From JAAAPF01 sp964481035 (GTDB lineage Bacteria > Pseudomonadota > Alphaproteobacteria > Geminicoccales > Geminicoccaceae): a stretch of DNA of 19,833 nt. Where the stretch lies: assembly GCA_964481035.1 (NCBI GenBank), contig CAYZSE010000052.1, positions 1 to 19,833 of the forward strand, written 5' to 3'. Below the pieces are notes generated by a model. The model did not search any database, had not been told where the DNA came from, and worked only from the letters and a program-made list of their open reading frames with translations. Position numbers and translations under genes: made by a program. Below, piece after piece: positions 1 to 7,135 of this stretch. Each line of letters opens with the position of its first letter. Position 1 is the stretch's first letter.

Positions 1-64
1 CCGGCTACCGGTCAATTCCATCCCGCTCGATCGTCCGGCACCAGGGACCCACTCCAGTCAGGGG

Positions 65-493
65 TCAGAATTCGATGCCGATCGACACCAGCACCCAGTC
101 GAAAACGGCACCGTGCACCTCCACCGGCAACCGGTCGCGCGTCCGGCTCAGCCACGAGTGGTCGGGCACGCGGTCGCGCGGCGCCAGGCGCAGAAATTCC
201 CGCAGCGACGGGCTGTCCGAGCAGCGCCATTCCAGGCCACGCTCGGAATCGATGCCCTCGAAATCGCCGACGAGGTGCATGCGGAAGTACCGCCCGGGCG
301 GCAGCGACGGGCGACCGCGGCGCGAGGCGTAGTACGCCGCGCATTGCTCCTCGACGAAGCCGTCGAGCCCGGCCGCCGTCAGCACCTCCTGCAACCGATC
401 GTAGAAGACGTGCCCAGGCGAGCGCGGAATCTCCGGCCAACCTACCATCAGCTCATCCTGCGTCTCGCCCTGCCGCCCCAGCGCCATCGTCAC
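65..493 (-). pseudogene. Truncated IS1182/IS5-like transposase, N-terminal DUF772 part
   Basis: The 142-residue product contains the conserved N-terminal block of IS1182/IS5-type transposases: GRPSLPPGRYFRMHLVGDFEGI, read in two parts as GRPSLPPGRYF and RMHLVGDFEGI at about residues 60-81, followed by ERGLEWRCSDSPSLREFLRL and then a PDHSWLSRTRDRLP segment. Members of this family normally run several hundred residues and carry a DDE catalytic domain after this region. Here the frame stops right after VFDWVLVSIGIEF, so the catalytic domain is absent and the protein cannot transpose. The sequence beyond the stop, positions 1-64, does not restore the frame and looks like different DNA. The simplest reading is an IS remnant truncated by another insertion or deletion at the edge of the mycofactocin locus. 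Which IS family it belongs to is less certain than the truncation. Confidence 0.7.
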
Positions 494-939
494 CGTCCAC
501 GCTCGGCGAACAGCAAAGCCGCTCCGACGAGCTCGTCAACGGGCTGGAATGGGTGGCCGGCTTCGTCGGAACCCGCAGTTCGGACGCCGTTTTGGCGGGC
601 ACTGCTCGCTACCGAGGGGGACCCGCCTCGACCGGCAGCGGCGCGGCCGAATTTCTATGCCCCACTTTGGTCGGCCGACTGCCCGGCCCAGAGTCCGGCG
701 CCGACCGCATTTTCCCGGTTCACGACCCATTTCGCAGCCGATGAAGAATACGACATTGGATAAAAGCGCAACTAGGAATACAAAAAACCGCGTTTATCCG
801 CCGAAATGCATAAAGATATAGCGATTTGTGCGACTTTCGGCGGATTGTAGGTCGCCTTTAACTTTCGTTATTCGTCGACGGGTAGAGAACGCCTTCAATA
901 GGCGAAAAATGGAACCTAAGCGTCAGGGAGGCGCGTGTC
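494..939. other. Non-coding region upstream of the MDO gene
   Basis: About 450 bases without a convincing gene. Positions 494-740 are GC-rich and probably contain the outer part of the IS remnant. The open frames here (for example 549-821 plus) are arginine/proline-rich with no recognisable domain and look like composition artefacts. From about 740 to 930 the base composition becomes clearly AT-richer, as expected for a promoter region driving the plus-strand cluster. It holds a perfect inverted repeat (797-806/835-844) and a Shine-Dalgarno sequence AGGGAGG at 925-931. I could not assign -35/-10 boxes with confidence. Confidence 0.5.
797..844. promoter_or_regulatory. Perfect 10-bp inverted repeat, possible operator
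   Basis: TCCGCCGAAA at 797-806 is repeated in inverted orientation as TTTCGGCGGA at 835-844, separated by 28 AT-rich bases. It lies about 95 bases before the MDO start, between the IS remnant and the first cluster gene. It could be a regulator binding site with widely spaced half-sites, or a hairpin terminator for transcription entering from upstream. No U-tract follows, which favours an operator. The cognate regulator is not encoded in the window. Confidence 0.4.
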
Positions 940-2205
940 ATGCAGGCTGAAAAGCTCTGGCAATTCCCGATTAAGGAATTCCACCGGATACCGCGTGGTA
1001 TTCTCGGCCCCGGTGCCTACGAGATGGTCGGCGTCGAGGCCAAGAAACTCGGGTTCCGGCGATCCGTCCTGGCCACGTCGGGCCTGCGGGGCACGGGCAT
1101 TGTCGAGGACGTCGAAGGCAAAATTAAGTACCAAGGCATCGACGTCGTCGTCTACGATAAAATCGAGTCAAACCCAAAAGATTTCAATTGTATGGAGCTT
1201 GCAGATCTATATAAAAAGGAAAAATGCGACAGCTTTATTTCAGTCGGCGGCGGAAGCGTCACCGATGCTACGAAAGGCGCCCGGATCGTGGTCGCGCACG
1301 ACGGACGCAATGTCAACGAATTCGACGGCTTCAACAAGTCCGAAAACCCTGACAACCCGCCCCACATCGCCATCAACACCACCGCGGGCACGGGCTCGGA
1401 GACGAGCTGGGCGTACGTCATCACCGACACGACGTCAGATAAAGCCCCGTATAAGTGGCTCGGCTTCGACGATAACTGTACTGTCACCTTGGGCATCAAC
1501 GACCCGGTTTTGTTTTTCTCGATGCCGCAGGATTTGACGGCGTTTTGCGGCTTTGACGTTTTAGCGCATGCGTCGGAACCTTACGTTTCGCGCTTAGATT
1601 TTCTGCCTAGTCTCGGCAATGCACTCAAAGTGATTGAGCTCGTCGGTGAAAATTTGCGGCGCACCGTGTACGAGCCGCTGAATTACGAGGCGCGCTTCAA
1701 CATGATGTACGCCTCCTTTATCGGGGCACAGGCGTTCAACAGTGGCGGTCTCGGGATCGTCCATGCCATTTCACACGCGGTCAGCGCATATTACGACAGC
1801 CATCACGGCCTCAACAACGCCATCGCGTTACCGCGCGTGTGGGAATACAACATGCCGACCAACTACAAGCGATTTCGCGACATCGCACGCGCTCTGGGAG
1901 AGAGAGTCGACGGCCTCACCGACGTCACGGCCGCCGAGCGCGCGCTGGAGGCGGCGATCCGGCTGAGCAAGGATCTCGGTATTCCGGCCAACTACAGCAG
2001 CATGCCCCGCTATACGAAGTCGCAAATGGGCCAAGGCAAGTACGCCGAATGGGGTGGTGACCGGGTGGTCGGCGACGCCAACGACGTCGATCGTATCACC
2101 AAGCACCTCCTCGGCGACGGCTCCACCCCCGGCAACGCCCGCGAGGTGACCTACGATGCGGTCGCCCCGGTCGTCCAGCACGCGCTGACCGGCAGCTACT
2201 ACTGA
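940..2205 (+). CDS. mdo: NDMA-dependent methanol/alcohol dehydrogenase (iron-type ADH, MDO family)
   Basis: This 421-residue protein belongs to the iron-containing (type III) alcohol dehydrogenases. It closely resembles the NDMA-dependent methanol dehydrogenase (MDO/Mno) of Amycolatopsis and mycobacteria, which oxidises methanol and other primary alcohols with a tightly bound nicotinamide and hands electrons to mycofactocin. The N-terminus (LWQFPIKEFHRIPRG), the dinucleotide loop SVGGGSVTDATKG (101-113) and TTAGTGSETSWAYVITDT (147-164) are diagnostic. The metal ligands of this fold can be placed at Asp206, His210, His275 and His289, with the usual 4- and 14-residue spacings. The length is normal. 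The start is supported by AGGGAGG eight bases upstream. Codon use is noticeably AT-richer than in the downstream genes, especially around 1170-1260 and 1500-1600. It heads the cluster but is separated from moxR by a strong hairpin, so it may be transcribed at a different level. The exact alcohol substrate cannot be read from the sequence. Confidence 0.93.
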   Translation: MQAEKLWQFPIKEFHRIPRGILGPGAYEMVGVEAKKLGFRRSVLATSGLRGTGIVEDVEGKIKYQGIDVVVYDKIESNPKDFNCMELADLYKKEKCDSFISVGGGSVTDATKGARIVVAHDGRNVNEFDGFNKSENPDNPPHIAINTTAGTGSETSWAYVITDTTSDKAPYKWLGFDDNCTVTLGINDPVLFFSMPQDLTAFCGFDVLAHASEPYVSRLDFLPSLGNALKVIELVGENLRRTVYEPLNYEARFNMMYASFIGAQAFNSGGLGIVHAISHAVSAYYDSHHGLNNAIALPRVWEYNMPTNYKRFRDIARALGERVDGLTDVTAAERALEAAIRLSKDLGIPANYSSMPRYTKSQMGQGKYAEWGGDRVVGDANDVDRITKHLLGDGSTPGNAREVTYDAVAPVVQHALTGSYY

Positions 2206-2261
2206 TCCAGGTCCTATCTTCGGCTCCGGCCGCGGCTTTGGCCGCGGCTTCGGCGTCGCTC

Positions 2262-2297
2262 GTGCGCTGGCCCGCGCATCGGCACGGGCCAGCGCAC
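2262..2297 (+). terminator. Strong 13-bp hairpin between MDO gene and moxR
   Basis: GTGCGCTGGCCCG (2262-2274) pairs perfectly with CGGGCCAGCGCAC (2285-2297) around a 10-base loop. It sits 57 bases after the MDO stop and ends 13 bases before the moxR start, just ahead of its GGAG ribosome binding site (2301-2304). There is no U-tract, so it is not a classical intrinsic terminator. It may attenuate read-through, protect the 3' end of the MDO message, or influence moxR translation. Two near-copies of GGCCGCGGCTT directly precede it (about 2229-2251). Confidence 0.6.
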
Positions 2298-2310
2298 AAC
2301 GGAGACGCGC

Positions 2311-3501
2311 ATGTTCGAATCGATTGACCAGACCGTCGAGGCGTTCGCCGACTACAAGTACATCTGCGACCGCAAGGTCGCGACGGTGTCGTTTCTGGCA
2401 TCGCGGATGCAGAAGCCGATCTTGATCGAGGGGCCGGCGGGCGTGGGTAAGACCGAATTGGCCAAGGTTACGGCCCACGCGCTGGCTCGACCGCTGCTTC
2501 GCCTCCAGTGTTACGGCGGACTGGACGAGACGCGCGCTCTCTACGAATGGGAATACGCAAAGCAGCTTCTGTATACGCAGATTTTACGGGACAAGATCAG
2601 CCAACTTTTCAGTGACGTCACCGACCTTCGGCGAGCGGTTGACGTCGTAAAGGGCCACGAGGACCTGTTTTTTTCCGATCATTTCATCGTAGCGCGGCCG
2701 ATCCTGCAGGCGATCCGTGCGGCCGAACCGGTGGTCTTGTTGATCGATGAGATCGACAGGGCCGAGGAGCATTTCGAGGCGTTTCTGCTGGAGGTGCTGA
2801 GCGACTTTCAGGTCACCGTGCCGGAACTCGGTACCATCACCGCCGAGCACCCGCCGACCGTGATCCTCACCAGCAACAATACCCGCGACCTGAGCGATGC
2901 GCTCAAGCGCCGCTGCCTTCACCTCTTCATCGACTATCCCGACGAACAACGCGAACTGGAGATCGTACGCCTCAAGGTGCCCGGCATCAGCACGACCCTG
3001 GCCAGCCAGGTCGTCGACGTCGTCCGTCGTCTGCGCGCTCTCGACCTGCGGAAGGCGCCCAGTATCAGCGAGACACTCGATTGGGCGCAATCGCTCGTGC
3101 TGCTCGACGCCGAGCACCTGACCCACGAGTTGTTCGACGAGACTTTACAGCTTCTGGTCAAGTTCGAGCGGGACACGCGGCGGGTTGAAGAACACCGCGA
3201 TTGGCTTCTGGAGACGCGGGGGCGACGCGAGAGCGGCCAAGCCCACGCTCACGGCGACCAACACCACCATCATCATCATGACCAACGTCATGGCGATCCG
3301 GTTTCGTCGCGATCCGGAGCCGACAGCCGGCGGCATGGAGAGGGTGAGCCGGCCAGCGAGAAACGGTCGAAGCCGATTCAGCCGCCGCTTCGGACCGCGG
3401 AACCGGAGCTGCGCGACGTGGAGCGGCGCCAGCGCGAGCATTCGGCACGCTACTTCGGCGGTTATCGCGGGCGTGTCGACGGCAGTGTCGGCGACCCCTG
3501 A
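2311..3501 (+). CDS. MoxR-family AAA+ ATPase (CoxD-like) with histidine-rich tail
   Basis: A 396-residue AAA+ ATPase of the MoxR family. Walker A is GPAGVGKT at 41-48, Walker B VVLLIDEIDR at 141-150, sensor-1 region VILTSNNTRDLSDALKRRC at 184-202, and the MoxR lid helices follow to about residue 290. MoxR ATPases pair with VWA proteins as chaperones that activate or metallate enzymes. CoxD/CoxE for CO dehydrogenase and MoxR for PQQ methanol dehydrogenase are known examples. Unusually, residues 312-327 form a His-rich run containing six consecutive histidines, followed by a charged, probably disordered tail (about 330-396). The gene's stop overlaps the start of the VWA gene (TGATG). Its position between an iron-type alcohol dehydrogenase and the cofactor genes suggests a role in assembling MDO or another cluster enzyme. 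That role is inference; the family assignment is firm. Confidence 0.9.
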   Translation: MFESIDQTVEAFADYKYICDRKVATVSFLASRMQKPILIEGPAGVGKTELAKVTAHALARPLLRLQCYGGLDETRALYEWEYAKQLLYTQILRDKISQLFSDVTDLRRAVDVVKGHEDLFFSDHFIVARPILQAIRAAEPVVLLIDEIDRAEEHFEAFLLEVLSDFQVTVPELGTITAEHPPTVILTSNNTRDLSDALKRRCLHLFIDYPDEQRELEIVRLKVPGISTTLASQVVDVVRRLRALDLRKAPSISETLDWAQSLVLLDAEHLTHELFDETLQLLVKFERDTRRVEEHRDWLLETRGRRESGQAHAHGDQHHHHHHDQRHGDPVSSRSGADSRRHGEGEPASEKRSKPIQPPLRTAEPELRDVERRQREHSARYFGGYRGRVDGSVGDP

Positions 3502-5060
3502 TGGATCAGGCACTCAACCGGTTCGTGGGGTTGCTCAAGCGCAACGGCATCCGGATCTCGCCCGCCGAGACGGTCGATGCGCTGAGCGCGCTGACGATCG
3601 TCACGCTCGACCAGCGCGACACCGTGCGGACGGTGCTGCGCAGCACCCTGATTAAGGATGTGCACGATCTCGCCCTGTTCGACGCGTTGTTCGAGTTGTT
3701 TTTCAACGTCGTCGAGCCGCGCGCTTCAGTCGGCGACGCCGGTGCGCACGGGCGTCACCACCAAGACGGCCAAGCCGGCGAGCACGCGCCGCCCGATCGG
3801 ATCTTGTTCAGCCCGGAGGATCCGGGCGCCGTGAACGACGGTCGACATCCACAGGGTGAGCACGCGTCGATCCGCGACGTCTTCGATCCCGACACGATGG
3901 TCCGCCGTTCCAAGCTCCATCAAGATCCCGATCAGTTGGCCCTCTCGGCGCTCGGCCAGGGACTGCTTGTGCATCGCAACAGGGACGTGCTCGACCAAGC
4001 CACGAAGAAGCTGAGCCATCAGCTTCAGGCCAAGCGGGTCAAGAACAACGCGCAGCCCGGCGATCTCAACTTTACCGAGGTACTTGACCAGCTCGATGAA
4101 GAGCTGATCGTCAACGCCGCCCACGCCCTGCTCGACGACCTGCGCGACCTCGAGGTGGACGAGGCGACGATCGAACGGCTGGCGGGCACGATCGACCGGA
4201 TCGTCACCGATCTGCCCGATCTGCTGAAGCGCTACGTGCAGCGCGAGATCGGCCTCCAGGGTGGGCTGCCGGGCGACGGCTCGGCGCCGGAACCGATCCG
4301 TTCCGCCAACGATTTCGGGTTCTCGGAAAGCGAGCGCCGCGAGCTGGAGGAGATCATCCGCCGTCTCGGCCGGCGGATGAAGGGCGCGCGCTCCAGCCGT
4401 CGGGTGGTGAGCCATCGCGGCCGCATTCACGTCGCCCGGACCCTGCGCCAGAGCATGGCCTTCGACGCCATACCCTTTCGCCCGGTGCTGACCAGCCAGC
4501 GCAACGAAAAGCCGCGCCTCGTCGTCATCTGCGACGTCAGCCTGTCGGTCCGCCATACCGCCCGCTTCATGCTGCAGCTGGCGTACGGCTTGCAGTCGCT
4601 GTTCGAGCAGGTCCGCAGCTTCGTGTTCGTCAGCGAGCTCGCCGACGCCACGCACTACTTTGAACACTTGTGCATCGATGATGCGATCGCGACGGTGTTC
4701 GGCGGCGAGCTGATCGACTGCGACGCCAACAGCAACTATGGGCGGGCGCTGGAGATGTTCTGGGAACGACACCTGAGCTGTGTCACCGGCCAGACAACGG
4801 TCATCGTTCTCGGCGACGGCCGCGGCAACGGCAATCCGCCCAACGTCTGGGCCCTCGAAGAGGTTCGAAGACGCGCCAAGCACGTGATCTGGCTGTCGCC
4901 GGAATCGCGTGGCAGCTGGACGCTCGGCGGCTCGGACATGCCACTTTACGACCAGGTGTGCCACCGGACGGAAGTCGTCCGCAACCTGACTCAGCTGGGC
5001 GAGGCGACGGAGAGGCTGTTCCGCTCGTCCGCAGCTGCCGGCGGGTTCGGCGGGAGGTGA
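3501..5060 (+). CDS. CoxE-like VWA domain protein, partner of the MoxR ATPase
   Basis: The 519-residue product has a C-terminal von Willebrand A domain of the CoxE type starting near residue 335. The metal-ion adhesion site is intact (DVSLS, Asp345, Ser347, Ser349), followed by the helix RHTARFMLQLAYGLQSLF, the segment FVFVSELADAT and a late VIVLGDGRGNGNPPN strand-loop (434-447). The first 330 residues are helical and poorly conserved, with a His/Asp/Gly-rich linker around 77-125. Together with MoxR it forms the usual ATPase-VWA pair, in which VWA recruits the client and MoxR remodels it. The start overlaps the moxR stop by one base, indicating translational coupling. No signal peptide or membrane segment is visible, so it should be cytoplasmic. 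The client protein is unknown; MDO is the nearest metalloenzyme. Confidence 0.88.
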   Translation: MDQALNRFVGLLKRNGIRISPAETVDALSALTIVTLDQRDTVRTVLRSTLIKDVHDLALFDALFELFFNVVEPRASVGDAGAHGRHHQDGQAGEHAPPDRILFSPEDPGAVNDGRHPQGEHASIRDVFDPDTMVRRSKLHQDPDQLALSALGQGLLVHRNRDVLDQATKKLSHQLQAKRVKNNAQPGDLNFTEVLDQLDEELIVNAAHALLDDLRDLEVDEATIERLAGTIDRIVTDLPDLLKRYVQREIGLQGGLPGDGSAPEPIRSANDFGFSESERRELEEIIRRLGRRMKGARSSRRVVSHRGRIHVARTLRQSMAFDAIPFRPVLTSQRNEKPRLVVICDVSLSVRHTARFMLQLAYGLQSLFEQVRSFVFVSELADATHYFEHLCIDDAIATVFGGELIDCDANSNYGRALEMFWERHLSCVTGQTTVIVLGDGRGNGNPPNVWALEEVRRRAKHVIWLSPESRGSWTLGGSDMPLYDQVCHRTEVVRNLTQLGEATERLFRSSAAAGGFGGR

Positions 5061-5064
5061 CACC

Positions 5065-6093
5065 GTGAACCTCACCCTGTCCAGCGAGCGTCATGGCCTG
5101 TTGGCCGATTGCTTGGCCGCGCGGGCCGGGCTGCTGGCCCGGAGTGCGCGCTTCGCGCTCTATGACCTCTGCCCGGTCGACCGCAGCGGCCACGACCCGG
5201 CGGGGATCGTCGTGGTCCACGACTTCACGCCATCCGAGATCGACAACAACATCGGCGGCTTCGTCGCCTACGAGTTGATGCCGCTCTTGGCCTCCTTGCC
5301 ACGGTCGGGCGCACCGAACGGCTACGCCTTGAGCGAGCAGGAGACCTTCGAGCGCTTCGTCGGCGCCATCGTCCGCTCCGTGGACGACAACGAGCGGCGC
5401 GCGTGGCACCTCTTCTACGACAATACGCTCCGCGCCCTGGCTCGGGTCGGGCGGCGGCGGGCCTCGGCCGCCGGGCACGGTACCGCGCCCCGGGATTTCA
5501 TCGCGACGTTCGCCGCGATCTACGATCGCGCGATCGAGCTGATCGCCGAGGTCCGGCCGCGGACATGGCTCGATGCGGCGACCTGTTTCGGTTTTCTGCC
5601 GTTCCATCTCGCCACCCGCGACCGCGCCGGTCCCGCCGGTGACCGGTGGCGGCCGTGCGAGATTTTCGGCTGCGACGAGAACGTCGCATTGGTGGCGCTC
5701 GCTCGGGACTACGCGCGACACCGGCAGCTGAGCGAACTGCGCTTCTTTCAGGCCGACCTCCTCGCCTTTGACGAGGCGCTCGAACGGCCGGCGGCCCCGC
5801 CCCGCTGCGACGTGGTGACGGCCATTCACGTGCTCGAGCATCTCGAGCCCGGCCAGACCGCGGCGGCCCTGGACACGCTCTGGTCGTGCACCGGGCGACG
5901 CCTGATCGTGGCGGTGCCGACCGAGATGACTCCCGATCGGCGGTTCGGCCATCTTCAGGTCTTCGACCTCTCACGTCTGCACGCCCTCGGTCACGCGCTC
6001 GACGGTTCTTGTCGCTGCTTTGAAGACCATGGTGTTTGGCTCGTTATCGATCGTCTCCCGCAGTCTCAAAAAGTTGAAGAGCAGGACAGATGA
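5065..6093 (+). CDS. mftM: SAM-dependent methyltransferase, probable mycofactocin oligosaccharide methyltransferase MftM
   Basis: A 342-residue class I methyltransferase. The SAM-binding motif I is LDAATCFGFLPFHLA (169-183), the acidic loop is FGCDENVAL (201-209), and motif IV is CDVVTAIHVLEHLEP (248-262). The N-terminal 160 residues are not part of the core fold; they include VVHDFTPSEIDNNIGGFVA (50-68). In mycobacteria MftM 2-O-methylates a glucose of the mycofactocin glycan. A methyltransferase of this size directly before mftC and overlapping it (ATGA) fits that role, as does the nearby MDO. The start is GTG, with GGGAGGTG at 5052-5059 just upstream; the next good start is far inside. The methyltransferase call is secure, whereas the MftM identity rests on context and remembered family features. 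Confidence 0.72.
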   Translation: MNLTLSSERHGLLADCLAARAGLLARSARFALYDLCPVDRSGHDPAGIVVVHDFTPSEIDNNIGGFVAYELMPLLASLPRSGAPNGYALSEQETFERFVGAIVRSVDDNERRAWHLFYDNTLRALARVGRRRASAAGHGTAPRDFIATFAAIYDRAIELIAEVRPRTWLDAATCFGFLPFHLATRDRAGPAGDRWRPCEIFGCDENVALVALARDYARHRQLSELRFFQADLLAFDEALERPAAPPRCDVVTAIHVLEHLEPGQTAAALDTLWSCTGRRLIVAVPTEMTPDRRFGHLQVFDLSRLHALGHALDGSCRCFEDHGVWLVIDRLPQSQKVEEQDR

Positions 6094-7124
6094 GCTACGA
6101 AATCTTCCGGCGCGGGCTTGACGCTCCCGTTTGTCTAACTTGGGAACTTACTTATGGTTGCAATCTGCGTTGTGTGCACTGTCTATCCTCGTCGGGCAAG
6201 CGGCGGGAAGATGAGCTGACCACTGCGGAGTGCAAGCAGCTCATCGGCGAATGGGCCGAGATGAAGGTTTTCTACATCAATGTAGGCGGCGGCGAGCCGA
6301 TGAGCCGGCCCGACTTCATGGAGCTGATGGACCACGCGCTCGAGCGCGGCATCGGCGTGAAGTTCAGCACCAACGGAACGCTGATCGACGATCGGGCGGC
6401 GGACTGGGTCGTGTCGCGCAACTACCTCGACGTGCAGATCAGTGTGGATGGCGCGACGGCCGTCACCAACGACCCGGTCCGCGGGCACGGCTCCCATCGC
6501 CGCGCGACGCGGGCGATGGAGCGGCTCGCGGCGCGCCGTTTCGGGTTCAAGATCAACGCGACGGTCACGCGCCAGAACTTCCATGAACTCGACGAGCTCT
6601 ATGCCCTCGCGGGGCACTACGGCGCCGACCTGCGTCTCACCCGGCTCCGCCCGTCCGGCCGCGGCCAGGACGTCTGGGCGGCGATGCGCCCGACCGCCGC
6701 GCAGAACCGAGCGCTCTACGCGTGGCTGCTCGATCACCCGGACGTCCTGACCGGCGACAGCTTCTTTCACCTGTCCGCCTACGGTCGGCCCGTCGAGGGA
6801 TTGAACATGTGCGGTGCCGGCCGGATCGTCTGCTGTGTGGACCCGGTCGGAGAGGTGTACGCCTGCCCGTTCCTCCTGGCGGCGGAGTTTTCGGCGGGCA
6901 ACGTGCGGCAAGCAGGCGGCTTTTCGCACTTGTGGCGTACGGCGCCGGTATTCCGTCACCTGCGCGACTGGCAGGTCGGCGGCGGCTGTCGGCGCTGCGA
7001 GGCCTATGGCCGCTGCCATGGCGGTTGTCTCGCCGTCAAATACTTCACCGGTCGATCCGCAGATGACCCGGACCCCGACTGCGTCGTCGAGGCGTCAAGG
7101 TCGACAGCGGCCCTTTCGGCCTGA
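6090..7124 (+). CDS. mftC: Mycofactocin radical SAM maturase MftC
   Basis: A 344-residue radical SAM/SPASM enzyme. The [4Fe-4S]-SAM motif is CNLRCVHC (Cys24, Cys28, Cys31), preceded by LTWELTYG, and GGGEP is at 66-70. The C-terminal SPASM region supplies auxiliary-cluster cysteines at 241, 248/249, 259, 300, 303, 309, 313 and 331. MftC acts on the MftA peptide held by MftB. It oxidatively decarboxylates the C-terminal tyrosine, then forms a carbon-carbon bond to the penultimate valine. Length and cysteine pattern match the family. The ATG overlaps the preceding stop (ATGA) and GAGCAGGA lies upstream, so translation is coupled to mftM. The first 80 bases use unusually AT-rich codons compared with the rest of the gene. 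Its substrate and MftB are encoded about 10 kb further down, unlike the compact mftABC of mycobacteria. Confidence 0.93.
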   Translation: MSYEIFRRGLDAPVCLTWELTYGCNLRCVHCLSSSGKRREDELTTAECKQLIGEWAEMKVFYINVGGGEPMSRPDFMELMDHALERGIGVKFSTNGTLIDDRAADWVVSRNYLDVQISVDGATAVTNDPVRGHGSHRRATRAMERLAARRFGFKINATVTRQNFHELDELYALAGHYGADLRLTRLRPSGRGQDVWAAMRPTAAQNRALYAWLLDHPDVLTGDSFFHLSAYGRPVEGLNMCGAGRIVCCVDPVGEVYACPFLLAAEFSAGNVRQAGGFSHLWRTAPVFRHLRDWQVGGGCRRCEAYGRCHGGCLAVKYFTGRSADDPDPDCVVEASRSTAALSA

Positions 7125-7135
7125 GGGGCCGGTCG

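Noticed and set aside
1..21. Possible start of another minus-strand gene (ATG at 21, MELTGSR)
   Set aside because: Only seven codons are visible, so no assignment is possible.
12..440. Second minus-strand frame overlapping the transposase
   Set aside because: Ala/Arg-rich with no domain, whereas the frame at 65-493 carries the transposase motifs.
3265..3282. Six consecutive histidines as a sign of vector or tag contamination
   Set aside because: The run lies within a longer natural His-rich stretch and the frame continues for about 70 codons with no vector sequence, so it is taken as genomic.
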